In this document: one piece after another, positions 23,638 to 33,400 of the stretch
Layout of the letters: the number at the start of each line of letters is the position of its first letter
How positions within the stretch are numbered: position 1 is the first letter of the stretch
From: Terriglobia bacterium
GTDB taxonomy: Bacteria; Acidobacteriota; Terriglobia; UBA7540
Direction: 5' to 3'
DNA: 52,813 bases
Assembly: GCA_020072655.1 (NCBI GenBank)
Contig: JAIQGH010000016.1
Location: forward strand, 1 to 52,813
Translations under genes and position numbers: made by a program
Notes under the pieces: model-generated
The model's database searches: none
What the model was told of the DNA's origin: nothing
The model's input: only the letters and a program-made list of their open reading frames with translations

Positions 23638-25350
23638 TTAGGGAGGCGTTTTGCCGGGTTCATTCTGCGGGACGCCAAACGGTTTGGCCTCGCGTCGGCG
23701 CTTATCAGTTTCCTCGCGCGGTGGCTGCCGGAGCTTGTCATAAAGCTGCAATTCTTCTTGGCCGCGCTGCTTGTCGCCGGTCCGAAGGTAGGCCTGCGCC
23801 AAGCGGTAGTGCGCGTCGGGATTCGCCGGATTCAAGCGGACAGCCGCCTGAAACTCCGGAACGGCCTCCGGCTCGCGCTGCTGGTCGTGGTAGAGCGTCC
23901 CGAGCTGGAGATGCGCGTCCGCCAATTGCGGGTCGAGCGCAATCGCTTTCCTCAGCAGAGCTTCAACCTGGGCCAGGTCCACGCCTTGATTGCCGCTCCG
24001 GGGGCCTTTCCAGGCGCTAAGCGCGGCGTAGTAGTAAGCGAGGGGGTTATCGGGGTTGGTCTCCCTGAACCTCTTGAGTCGCGTCGCGACTTCGTCCGCG
24101 TGGCTCACGGAAACGTTGTACATTTTCCCGAGAAACACGTAGGGCCGAGCATCGGCCGGGTCGAAGTCCGAAGCGTGGCAGAGCGCTTCGATCGCGGCAT
24201 CGTAGGAACCGCGGGAATAAAACGCGATGCCCAGGCCGATGTACATCCGCGAAGAATTGGGATAAAGCGCGACGCCTCGCTGGAAGACCTCGAGAGCCGG
24301 TTCAACGCTCTCGTGGAAGAGCAACTCGTTTCCCCAGTCAAAGAGGTTCTTCTCGCTGGGGTCCATCTGCGCCGCCCGTTGGAATTCTTGGGCCGCCGAG
24401 GTCGGATCGTCCAAAGCTTCCTCGGCCTGCCCCAGCAGATTGTGGAGTTCGGCGGCGTCCTGGCGGCCGATCAGCTCCCGCAGGAGCGGCTGCGCTTTCG
24501 CCGGGCTCTTCGTCTCGAGATACGCCACCGCCAAGTCGTGTCCGTTGGCGTAGTGTCCGGGCTTCAACTCTTGGGCCTTTTCAAGATTAGGAATCGCGGC
24601 TTTCGAATCCCCTACGGATAGATAATACTCTGCCATCTGATGATTAGCATCGAAACCGTTCGGATCGGCTCGAAGGGCCTCGCGGAGCTCGCGTTCCTTT
24701 GCTGCGGCCTCGGGGCTCCCCGGCTGCCGGGCCGGGGCCTTGGCCACATTGCCGGAAAGACTCGGGCCTTCGCTCAACAAACGTCTCGGGCTCTGCGCTT
24801 GGGAGGAGTATCCGGCGGCGTCGATCGTGCTTTTCACCGCACTGGCCTTCAACTGGGTGTCATCGTGATAGCTGGGCGGCGGTGCGGCTGGGGGGTTTTG
24901 GTTTGGCCCCGCCGGGCTCGCCGCTGCTATGAGCAGGTCCACGGTGGTCGGGGCTCCGCCCGCCACGCGGACGTCGGCCCGCGTCACCGCCTGATAGCCC
25001 GCGGCCCCGGCAGTGATGGTGTACGAACCAGGTTCGACGGACGGAAACAAGTAATTCCCGGTCTGATCCGCCGTGACGGATTGCCGGCCCCCATCGGCGG
25101 CCGCCAGCGTCACCTTGGCGCCGGGAACCGGGACATTGGAAGGGCCAGCGACGGTGCCCGTCACCCTGCCTTTCTCGCCGGCTAAGAGGGAGCCCGCTCC
25201 CACCACGAGCGCCAGCAGCCAGCCGAGGAGGGCAGCCCCGACCGGCGCACCGCGGGTGAAAGGCCGAAGCCTGTGAGGACCTTCGATAACGCCAGGAGAA
25301 GTGAGCCCGCGGGAAGGGCCTTCAGTCGCGAAGTCGTTTGTTCCGCCCAT
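23638..25350 (-). CDS. Secreted TPR protein with carboxypeptidase-regulatory-like domain
   Basis: ATG 25350 (MGGTND) is used; a GTG at 25359 would add three residues. A hydrophobic segment (VGAALLGWLLALVVGAGSLLAG) exports or anchors it. Residues ~60-145 form a carboxypeptidase-regulatory/Cna-B-like fold (GRVTGTVAGPSNVPVPGAKVTL...GNYLFPSVEPGSYTITA). After a Pro/Ser linker come about eight to nine TPRs (~210-550) and a basic tail. It shares the block DPSEKNLFDWGNELLFHESV with the TPR protein at 28900-30309 (EPSEANLFDWGSELLVHQTP), so they are paralogues. Likely a periplasmic scaffold; partner unknown. Confidence 0.82.
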   Translation of the reverse strand: MGGTNDFATEGPSRGLTSPGVIEGPHRLRPFTRGAPVGAALLGWLLALVVGAGSLLAGEKGRVTGTVAGPSNVPVPGAKVTLAAADGGRQSVTADQTGNYLFPSVEPGSYTITAGAAGYQAVTRADVRVAGGAPTTVDLLIAAASPAGPNQNPPAAPPPSYHDDTQLKASAVKSTIDAAGYSSQAQSPRRLLSEGPSLSGNVAKAPARQPGSPEAAAKERELREALRADPNGFDANHQMAEYYLSVGDSKAAIPNLEKAQELKPGHYANGHDLAVAYLETKSPAKAQPLLRELIGRQDAAELHNLLGQAEEALDDPTSAAQEFQRAAQMDPSEKNLFDWGNELLFHESVEPALEVFQRGVALYPNSSRMYIGLGIAFYSRGSYDAAIEALCHASDFDPADARPYVFLGKMYNVSVSHADEVATRLKRFRETNPDNPLAYYYAALSAWKGPRSGNQGVDLAQVEALLRKAIALDPQLADAHLQLGTLYHDQQREPEAVPEFQAAVRLNPANPDAHYRLAQAYLRTGDKQRGQEELQLYDKLRQPPREETDKRRREAKPFGVPQNEPGKTPP

Positions 25351-26112
25351 AGAAATCACTGACTCGGCGCCTCGTGAAAACAGAATTCTAGCACCGCCCT
25401 TCCGGCGCGCCCAAGAAAAGCTTGGTGTCGAGTAGCGCAGAGTTTCGTTATTCAGAAACTCTGCGGCTTTTCAGTGGCTTCCAAGCGGGTAGCGCAGAGG
25501 TACGCGTCCTTTGCGTTCCTCTGCGGCTCTTCGCCTCGCCGCCATGATCGCAGGTCATTCGCGTGGCAACAAATCCGTGGGCCGGGATCAAAGGGGAGCC
25601 GGAGTTTACGGCCGCGTGCGCAAAAGTCACTGGCCGATGTCCTATTCCGCACAAGTGCCGCAGAGGAGGGCCGAACGCGCCCACCTCTGCGCTACCCGCT
25701 TCCAGCGCGCCCAAGAAAACGATGGGGTAGTGTCCTAATTTGATGGTGCTTTTTTCCGGGCTTTCTTGGCTGATGGGAGGAGGGGAGCAGTGAGTTTCTC
25801 CTAGAGGGCGAAGAGACGTTCCACTTGAATACTTGCTCACTTAGGTTTACTTTGTGGTGGTCGTAGGCCATGCGCGCACGATGCTGACTCAACCCATCGT
25901 CCCCCTACCCAAGAACTTCGCCGAGTATTTGCATTCCTACTGCGAGCAGCAAGGTAGCGCAGACCTCCGCTGTTGAGGTCTGCGGCTCTGTCTTAATCAA
26001 GAAGGACCGCGGACCCCGATGAAGGGCATCGGGGTTCGCGCTACCCCCTCAAGCACTTCAATTGCACAGGGGGGATACGATGTACCCTTCCAATTCCAGC
26101 ATGGGCATTCCG
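25351..26112. repeat. Intergenic region with five GTAGCGC palindromes
   Basis: No convincing gene. Five palindromes with a GTAGCGC flank and differing arms lie at 25432-25470 (GCAGAGTTTC/GAAACTCTGC), 25489-25530 (GCAGAGG/CCTCTGC), 25658-25695 (inverted orientation, same core), 25954-25991 (GCAGACCTC/GAGGTCTGC) and 26008-26044 (inverted, ACCCCGATG/CATCGGGGT). Several also end in TGCGGCTCT or TGCGGCTTT. A separate direct repeat (core GCGCGCCCAAGAAAA) occurs near 25400 and again exactly 300 bases later. The pattern recalls REP-type elements. Confidence 0.65.
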
Positions 26113-26141
26113 TTGAAAAACCCAGGCCCCGGGAATATAAT
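26113..26141 (+). promoter_or_regulatory. Promoter of the alkaline-phosphatase-like operon
   Basis: TTGAAA (26113-26118), a 17-base spacer, TATAAT (26136-26141). A 9-bp hairpin CCTCGATTC/GAATCGAGG (26151-26175) follows in the predicted leader before ATG 26213. Confidence 0.65.
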
Positions 26142-26212
26142 GCGCGCAGCCTCGATTCAATGCCTCGAATCGAGGCGGGGCCCAGAGCGAAGTCACCCTC
26201 GCAGGTCTGCCC

Positions 26213-27439
26213 ATGGAGAACACCCGTCCCTTAGACGCTCAGGCTGGCACCCAACCTGCCGCCGATGCAGACTCGGTGGTGGACCGCTCCAAGCGGTCGT
26301 TTTTACGCGCGGCAGGATTGCTCGTAGCGGGCCAACTGCTCCCCCAAGCGCGCGCGGGTAAGAGTTCGCTGGCGGAGGCGGGTTCGGGCCAGAAGGTCGT
26401 CGTCGCGATCATTGGTGGGGTGCGCCGCGCGGAGACTTTTTCGCCCGAGGGGCTGGAGAACATCCCGCACCTCGCGCAAGACCTGCTCCCCAAGGCCCTC
26501 TTTTACGACCGCCTGCGCAACGAGGGCGTGACCGCGCATTTCAACGCCACCGCCAGCATCCTGACCGGCAACTGGCAACGCGTGGACGATTGGGGAAAGC
26601 TGCCTCCCACCACTCCGACCATCTTCGAGCATTTCCGCAAGCAGCTCCGGGTCCCGCGGAGTGAGACTTGGGTGGTGGCCAGCAACAAAGCCCTCACCAG
26701 CCTGATTGGCGCCAGTTCGGCCTCGGATTATGGCCCCGAGTATGGCGCCAACGTGGTGTTTCCCAAGCAACTGATGATCGCTGCCGCCGCTGACGCCCTG
26801 CGCGGAGGACGAACCGGCAATATGGCGGATCGCGCTAAGGTGGAAGCGGAGTTCGAAAGCACGCTGGAAGGTAGCAACTACGAAGGCTTGGGCTGGACGG
26901 TGTTCGATGCCGCCGACCGACTGGATCCGCGCGTGCGCAGCACGATCAAGGAAGCCATCGCCAGCTTTGTGCGCGGCGTCCCCACTTCCGGCGACGAGCT
27001 CACCTTCCTGGTCAGCCGCGAGGTCATGCGCAAGTTTTCGCCGCGTTTGCTGGTGGTCATCTTTTCGGACGTGGAAGTGGCGCACTTCGGCTCCTATGCC
27101 CTGCATCTCGGGGGCATCCGAACGGCCGACCGGCTGGCCTACCAACTCTGGCAGGAAGTGGAAGCGAACCCCGAATACCGGGGGAAGACCACGATGCTGA
27201 TCCTCCCGGAGTTCGGACGCGATCCGGACGGGTCCACGACGAACGGCTTCTTCAATCACCGCGCGAACGAAGAGTCGACCCGGACCACCTGGATGATGGC
27301 TCTGGGAGCGGCGGTCAACCGGCCGCAGGTCATCGAGCGCCCCGTCCGACACATCGATCTGGGCCCCACGCTCGCGGGCCTGCTGGGCTGTTCGCCCATG
27401 GAGGCCCTAGGCACACGGCTCGTCGAGTTACAGGTTTAG
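26213..27439 (+). CDS. Exported alkaline-phosphatase-superfamily-like protein
   Basis: 408 residues. The N-terminus has SKRSFLRAAGLLVAGQLLPQARA, a Tat-like signal with KR in place of RR. The body has the layout of the phosphatase/sulfatase superfamily: a beta strand then a Thr (VVVAIIGGVRRAETFSP), a metal-like DVEVAHFGSY pair, LPEFGRD, FFNHRANEES, and HIDLGPTLAGLLG, which in sulfatases closes the fold. The first aspartate ligand after the beta strand seems to be Gly (IIGG), so catalysis is uncertain. DUF1501-type proteins share parts of this pattern. It lies 28 bases before an unknown gene and has its own promoter. Confidence 0.6.
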   Translation: MENTRPLDAQAGTQPAADADSVVDRSKRSFLRAAGLLVAGQLLPQARAGKSSLAEAGSGQKVVVAIIGGVRRAETFSPEGLENIPHLAQDLLPKALFYDRLRNEGVTAHFNATASILTGNWQRVDDWGKLPPTTPTIFEHFRKQLRVPRSETWVVASNKALTSLIGASSASDYGPEYGANVVFPKQLMIAAAADALRGGRTGNMADRAKVEAEFESTLEGSNYEGLGWTVFDAADRLDPRVRSTIKEAIASFVRGVPTSGDELTFLVSREVMRKFSPRLLVVIFSDVEVAHFGSYALHLGGIRTADRLAYQLWQEVEANPEYRGKTTMLILPEFGRDPDGSTTNGFFNHRANEESTRTTWMMALGAAVNRPQVIERPVRHIDLGPTLAGLLGCSPMEALGTRLVELQV

Positions 27440-27467
27440 CCGGTTGCGGAGCGGCTAGGAAGTTGTC

Positions 27468-28769
27468 ATGCGGTTCGAGGAGAAATTGCCGGAGGAAGTT
27501 CGGGAGGCGCTGAGCAAAGGCCTGCTCAAACGCGTGCCGCCGACCTTCCTTCCCTTCATCAATCAGCACCTCCGCGAGTGGGATTACCTGTTTCCTTACG
27601 AGCGGCAGTCGGTCCTGCGGTTTCTCGTTTATCTGGCAGGCCTGAGCGAGGAGGAATGCGCCAGGCTCTTCCGGGACGTGGTGCAGCTCGAAGAACGTAT
27701 GGGGGTGCGCCACTGGCCGTTCTCGACCAGCGAGCAGACGATCCAGAACGCCTCGCTGCTTGCCCGCTCGCCGTACTATCAGGAATGGCGGCGAGCCGTC
27801 CAGAAGGTCTTCGATGCGGTCGATGAGCACGCGCGGAGCACCAACGCCGCCGGCGGCTCATCAGGAAATCGGCTGGTACTGCTGGTCATCCCTCGGCCGC
27901 TTCCCCTCAATGCGGCAAAAGTCTGGCACAAGTGGCAGGGAATTGGCCGGCCGGTGAAACTCGATCTCACCTTATCGAGCGAGACCGCGAGCCCATCGCA
28001 AGCCCTTTTGGGAGGCATCACCAGCGCCGCCGGGGGGCTGCTGGATGACGCCTTGCGGCGCGCGGACGCCCCCTCCGCAGACACTTGGGTTTTGGACGCA
28101 GGAAGCAGCCTGGTCGATTACCTGCTGAACCGGCCCCCTTCCGGCGCCCACGCATCGAGCGGGGCGCCAGCTATCCTGCTAGGCTATGGCCGGCTGGCCC
28201 CCTTTCGGGAGAGCTTTTCGCACGAAATGAATACCATGCGCAAGGACCTTGCCGACGCCGACGCCGTGTACGATCATCTGCGCAAGGTCGACGTCACACC
28301 GTGGTGTCCGCCGGAAGTGGCCCCGGAACCTCGGACGCGGGAATTCCTGCGCTCGCTTTATCTCAGCGGGAATGGCGCCCTGATCTATGGCAACTCTTTC
28401 GTGGAGTGGGCGGCCTCGGAAGCGTTGCGTCGCGCTCGACCTCGCTTTCTCGCGGCGCATTTCGGCGTGCGCAGCAAGCCTAAGCCCTTCACGGGCGTGG
28501 TGCTGTTTGAAAACGCCGACAAGCTGAATCCCCTCCCGGCCGTCGACGACTTGCCGGGGAGCGCGGCCGATGCTGAGATGCTGGCGCTGTACGTGTGGCT
28601 GGCCGCCACCCGGAACGAGGAATACCTGCGCTCGACAGTCTGCCTCTGCCTGGCCGAAAGCCTTTCCGAAGCCTACGTGGTCGCCCCTGTGGAATTCGCC
28701 CTGGGGCGCGAAACGGCGCCGGTGCCGCTCGACCGGCTCGCCGCCAGCCTTCGCGAGTGGATAGCGTGA
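27468..28769 (+). CDS. Unknown protein paired with the alkaline-phosphatase-like gene
   Basis: 433 residues without a signal peptide or clear membrane helix. The N-terminal third is helical (LPEEVREALSKGLLKRVPPTF...RQSVLRFLVYLAGLSEEECARLF). The middle has RLVLLVIPRPLPLNA and a Gly/Ala/Ser stretch (LLGGITSAAGGLLDD); the C-terminal third has LIYGNSFVEWAASEALRRARPRFLAAHFG and VVLFENADKLNP. I do not recognise the family. AGGAAG precedes ATG 27468. The short spacing to the previous gene suggests a joint function, with this protein cytoplasmic and the other exported. Confidence 0.7.
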   Translation: MRFEEKLPEEVREALSKGLLKRVPPTFLPFINQHLREWDYLFPYERQSVLRFLVYLAGLSEEECARLFRDVVQLEERMGVRHWPFSTSEQTIQNASLLARSPYYQEWRRAVQKVFDAVDEHARSTNAAGGSSGNRLVLLVIPRPLPLNAAKVWHKWQGIGRPVKLDLTLSSETASPSQALLGGITSAAGGLLDDALRRADAPSADTWVLDAGSSLVDYLLNRPPSGAHASSGAPAILLGYGRLAPFRESFSHEMNTMRKDLADADAVYDHLRKVDVTPWCPPEVAPEPRTREFLRSLYLSGNGALIYGNSFVEWAASEALRRARPRFLAAHFGVRSKPKPFTGVVLFENADKLNPLPAVDDLPGSAADAEMLALYVWLAATRNEEYLRSTVCLCLAESLSEAYVVAPVEFALGRETAPVPLDRLAASLREWIA

Positions 28770-28770
28770 A

Positions 28771-28899
28771 GAATTGACGATTGATGATTGAAGATTGAAG
28801 AAAAATGACCTGCGAGGCAACTGTTCAACGCCCAGTAGTGAATCGCCAATCGTCAGTCAGCAGTTGTCAATCGACAATCGTCAATCATCAATCTTCAAT
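28771..28899. repeat. ATTGACG-type degenerate heptad repeat in a convergent gap
   Basis: After the stop of the plus-strand gene runs a series of ATTGACG/ATTGATG/ATTGAAG units. Before the stop of the minus-strand gene runs the inverse series (CAATCGT, CAATCAT, CAATCTT). The two halves can pair imperfectly over ~28 bases, giving a long hairpin. The same type of repeat fills the convergent gap at 35653-35749. Confidence 0.65.
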
Positions 28900-30309
28900 T
28901 CAGGGCCCGCCCTTCCTCGAATAGACAAACTGCTGAATCTCCGACCGCTCCTTGTCGACCTCCGCGAGGTGCTGCTCGTAGAGCTGCTTGTGGAGCTGAA
29001 ATTCCTTGTCCGCGAGATCCTTATTCCCCAGGCGGCTATAAGCCTGGCCCAATCGGAAGTGCGCGTCGGGGAGATGCGGGGAGAGCTTCAGCGCCTGCTG
29101 GTATTCGGGCACCGCCTCGGCATATTGGTGCCGCTGGGAGTAAAGGTTCGCAAGCTGGAGATGGCCCTCCGCGGACGAAGGGTCAAGCGCCACCGCTTTC
29201 TTCAACAGAGATTGCACTTGATCTAGGTACGCGTGGGAAGTCTCCGTCCGCCGGCCCTTCCAAAGGCTCAGGGCATAATAAACCGTAGCCCGCGCATCGC
29301 GCGGCCGCAGCTCCGCATAACGGCGGAAGCGCTCGACCACCGCATCGGCCTGGCTCGGGGCCCGATCATACGCTTTGCTTAAGAAATAGTAGGCGCGCGT
29401 GTCGGAAGGGTCCAGGTCAACGCCACGCAGCAGGGATTTGACGGCCTCGTCGTATTTGCCCAGCAGATCAAAAGCCAGACCGAGTCCGAGGGCCAGCCGC
29501 GGTGATTGGGGATAACGCTTCACGCCTTCCGAGAAGACCTCGATGGCGGGATTCGGGGTTTGGTGGACCAGCAGCTCGCTCCCCCAGTCAAAGAGGTTCG
29601 CTTCGCTCGGCTCCATGTGCGCCGCCCGCTCGTATTCATTGACGGCGGCCACATAATTCCCCGCCTTCTCTTCCACCCCAGCGAGCAGGTTGTGCAACTC
29701 GCCGGTGTCTTTCTGTTTCAGAAGCTCCTGAATCTGCCGCCGGGCCTCCGGCAAACGGCCGGTTTCCTCATAGGCGAGCGCCAGATCGTAGCCGTTATCG
29801 TAGGACGCGGGATTAGCGCTCTGGGCCTTTTCGAGATACGGGATGGCCGCGGCAATTCTTCCCGTCCGCAAGTAGAAAGCGCCCAGATTGCGATTAGCAT
29901 CGAAGCTTGCCGGCGCGAGTTCGACGGCCTTTTGGAATTCCTTTTCGGCCAAGGCCGGCTTTCCCCGCCGCGCCAGGTTCGTGGCCAAGTTGTTCCGAGC
30001 CTCGGCAGACTCCGGGCGCAGACGGACGGCCTGCTCGAGGTGAGTTGTGGCCTTCTCCTCCTGGCCTTCGGCCGAGTACACCAGCCCCAACAGTTCCTGA
30101 ACTTCAAAGCTCTTGGGCAACGCTTTGGCCAGGGCTTCAAGCTCTTGCTGCGCGGCGGCATACTTGCCGGAATTGAAATGAGCCTGTGCGGACTGGAACT
30201 TCCCCTCGAGCGCCTTGCCACCCTCCGCGTCGGCCTGACTCGCCGCGCGCGACGGGGCGAGCGCGGCCAAGAGAAGCAAAACGGCTACCGGCCAGCGATG
30301 GGCGAACAT
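28900..30309 (-). CDS. Secreted TPR protein downstream of TonB receptor
   Basis: 469 residues: signal peptide (MFAHRWPVAVLLLLAALAPSRAASQ), then about ten TPR-like units from residue ~35 to ~440, ending in a charged tail. The middle block EPSEANLFDWGSELLVHQTP is shared with the protein at 23638-25350. It lies downstream of a TonB-dependent receptor on the same strand, but a strong terminator stands between them, so expression may be separate. Likely a periplasmic protein that binds other envelope proteins; no catalytic motif. Confidence 0.83.
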   Translation of the reverse strand: MFAHRWPVAVLLLLAALAPSRAASQADAEGGKALEGKFQSAQAHFNSGKYAAAQQELEALAKALPKSFEVQELLGLVYSAEGQEEKATTHLEQAVRLRPESAEARNNLATNLARRGKPALAEKEFQKAVELAPASFDANRNLGAFYLRTGRIAAAIPYLEKAQSANPASYDNGYDLALAYEETGRLPEARRQIQELLKQKDTGELHNLLAGVEEKAGNYVAAVNEYERAAHMEPSEANLFDWGSELLVHQTPNPAIEVFSEGVKRYPQSPRLALGLGLAFDLLGKYDEAVKSLLRGVDLDPSDTRAYYFLSKAYDRAPSQADAVVERFRRYAELRPRDARATVYYALSLWKGRRTETSHAYLDQVQSLLKKAVALDPSSAEGHLQLANLYSQRHQYAEAVPEYQQALKLSPHLPDAHFRLGQAYSRLGNKDLADKEFQLHKQLYEQHLAEVDKERSEIQQFVYSRKGGP

Positions 30310-30375
30310 AGCGCCCTTATCTTAGCAGGTTTGTAGGCGCACCCTGACCCCTCGGGGCGTCCGTACACTGTCTAA

Positions 30376-30409
30376 ATGAAAAAGGGCGCCCCGGTGGACT
30401 GGGGCGCCC
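30376..30409 (-). terminator. Intrinsic terminator after TonB receptor gene
   Basis: On the minus strand: 9-bp perfect stem GGGCGCCCC/GGGGCGCCC, 8-base loop, then TTTTTCATTT. It lies 24 bases after the stop of the receptor gene and before the TPR gene. Confidence 0.85.
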
Positions 30410-30432
30410 TAGTTGGTGGCTCTTGAGTGTTC

Positions 30433-33400
30433 CTAGAAGTAAAGCTTCAGAGCAAATTGAATCTGACGCGCATCCTGCGTGGGGAAACGCGTAGCGCCGC
30501 TCTTCCCGAAGTTCTTGTCTAGGTAGTTGCCGGCGCCCGGAATGGCAACAACGCCGTTTCCGCCAAGGTTCGGCGGCATGAACGTCGGGTGGTTGAGGAT
30601 GTTGAAGAATTCACTCCGGAACTGCATCCGGAACCGCTCGCTGATCTGGAAGTCCTTGAACAGCGAGTAGTCCAGCCGAGTGATGCCCGGAGCGCGGACC
30701 TGGGTAGGTGCGCCGCCCAAGCGGCCAAGACCCGTTGTGGGGATACAACCCGCGGGCCCGCCAGTATCGGGGTTACAGGGCTGAGTGAAGGCGGCGGAGT
30801 TCCACATTCCGTCAGGTGCTTCCTTGCCGGTATAACGCGTCCCGGGAAGGAGGAGCGCGGTGCAGTTCAAGCCGTTGGTTGGGTTAGTGTTGCAGTTAAT
30901 GGTGGCAGGTTGACCGCCCTCCGCGGTTAGGATCCACTGCATGCTCCAGCCGCCGAGAACGTGCTTCTCAACTCCCGTGGCGTTGGGGAGGTAGTGCCTG
31001 CCCGGACCGACGGGAAGCTCGTATCCACCGCTGATGTGCACGACATTGCGGATATCGAAGTTCGCGTCGCGGTAATCGTACTGGATTCCGCAGTCGGCCA
31101 CGTCAGGGCAGCGATACTGTTCCCCAACCCCACCATTCAGGAGGTCGCCGGCATCGCTCCGGGTCCTTGAAAACGTGTCATTCGCCAGGAAGTACAAACC
31201 CTTCGCGAAGTGCCTTTCGACCGACAGCTGGAGGCTGTGGTAGTAACTGGATCCCTCCGTCGCCGCGTAGCTGTTGCCCTGACCGAAGTCGGGATAGGGC
31301 ATGTAGGGCTTCTTGTCAGCGGACGGCGCGATGACTTGGGTCACGTTATTGGTGCCGGGGAACACTTCGATGTGGCGAGCGCTGTTCCCGACATAACCCA
31401 GCGAGACCGTGGTGGAGGGCAACAGTTCGTACTGGAATGTCAGGTTCCAGCCCTGCGTGTAGGGAGTCTGGTAGTTGTATTGAATGCCTCGCAGGGTCAG
31501 GCCGGACGCCCCGACTAGGTCCGACTGGAGCGGTGTGCAGGAGAAGCCGGCCTCAAAGGTGTAGTTATTGGCGCAGTTGGTGCCGGCAAAGGTCGAATAC
31601 GAGGCGGCGTTAATCGGGTTTTGGTCCCCGTTATTGTTGAAGGAGAAACCGAACTGGAACGGGTAGTTTTCGCCGATATTAGGCGAATACCCGCGGTTCT
31701 CAAACCCGTTGTAGAACAGGCCGAATCCGCCGCGCATCACCAGTTTCGGCGTCCATTGGTAAGCGAATCCAAATCGCGGCCCGAAATTGCCCTTTTGCGA
31801 GACGCCCAAGCCCTGGTTGGTCGTGTAGACGATGGCGATGTTGTCCTTCGCCGTCAATTCGTAGAAGCTCGGGGAAAGGACGTCCTTCCGGTTGGCGGGA
31901 ATCAAGTACTGGGCGGAGCCGCCAAGGGTGGCGGGAACGAAGTTGGCCTGGCCGCCGAAGTGCTCAAAGGTCTGGCCAAAATACTCCCAGCGGAGTCCCA
32001 GGTTCAAGGTCAGTTTAGAACTCACCTTCCAATCGTCTTCGAAGTAACCGCCCCAGTAGTTCTTGCCGTCATCCGTCATGGCGATATTGGACAAGAAGAC
32101 TTGATTCGATCCGCCCACATTGGGCATGCAATTGGGAACTGAGGCAGGACATACCGACGCGGGTGTCAAAAGAAAATTTGCTCGCCCCGCGTTCTCGGAG
32201 TTTCCCCCTGGCATCCGGGTGTAGACCCCATCATAGTTGAACTGGCCGTGCGACCAGGGTGGTTGCAGGGTAGAGTACTTGACCCGCTGGTATTCGATCC
32301 CCGCCTTGAAGGTGTGCTTGCCGTAACTCTTGGTGAAGTTGTCCGTCACCTGGTTCGTCTGCGTCACCTCATCCGAAGGCAGGAAGGCGTTGCTCCCCAG
32401 GGTGCTCAGACCATTGATTCCGAAGGCGGGAAGGCCGCCGTTAAGGGTGACCTGGGGAACGTCCTTAATCCCGTACTGAGCGGGAAGCCCCAATTCGGAG
32501 GGAACAGGTCCGGTGCGCGAAGTGCCGATGCGATTGACCCCAATCCGCGCCTCATTCACCGTGGTCGGCGACAGCGTGCGGGTCCAGGACAAGGCGCCCA
32601 GGATGGTATTTGCTGTCTGAATGCCCTGCTGGAAAGCCCCGCCGTCGGCAATGCCGGCGAAGGGACCCGGGATGAACTGGGGATCGTCAACATAACTGAC
32701 CGTAACGAAGATCTGGTCTTTGTCCCCCCTATTGATGTCAACCCGCGCGTCGAAGGCGTTGCGGTGCTCGTTCAGCATGGGCGAGCTCGTATAGTTGCTG
32801 AAGAGCTTCGAGTTGTTCGGCGCGGGGTAAAGATTCAGAAGCTTGACCGCGTTGGCATCGATCTGACCGGCCGGGAGGTGATTGAGGAGAGCCAGCCACG
32901 GCGCGGTGTTAAAGTTCGTAACGCCGGTTATGGTCTGTGGTGTCGCAAAGATGGGATCGCGAACAAAGCCCGATTTCGTCGGAGTAAGGCCCGTGGCCGG
33001 GTCCGGCACACCTACCGTGACCGCTCGGGTGGTCGCAGGATCGAAAATAGTTCCGTACGGGGTCGTCCGACCGAGGATGTCCGTGTCCGGACTGTTGCCG
33101 GGTTGTCCCGAGATCAGGTCCGACAAATCGGCGTAATTACTGGCGCGCTCAGCGGCGGTTGGAACACTGGAGGTGAACACCGTACCCTGCCGCCGGCGCA
33201 GGCCTTCGTAATCGGCGAAGAAGAAGGCCTTGTTCTTGATGATCGGACCGCCGATGGCAGCTCCGAACTGGTTCTGCCGGTATGCACCCTTTTTGACACC
33301 CCCGGTGACTTCAAACCAGTCCGCGGCGTCGACCTTGTCGTTGCGGAGGAACTCCCAGACGGTGCCATGAATGCTGTTCGTCCCGGACTTGATCGTGGCG

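Noticed and set aside
25881-25979. Short plus-strand frame beginning MLTQPIVPLPKNFAEYLHSY
   Set aside because: Only 32 codons, it ends inside a palindromic repeat, and no family could be recognised; it may be a gene remnant but support is too thin.
25432-26044. CRISPR array
   Set aside because: The repeats are palindromes with variable arms, irregular spacing and mixed orientation; there are no unique spacers of even length and no cas genes.
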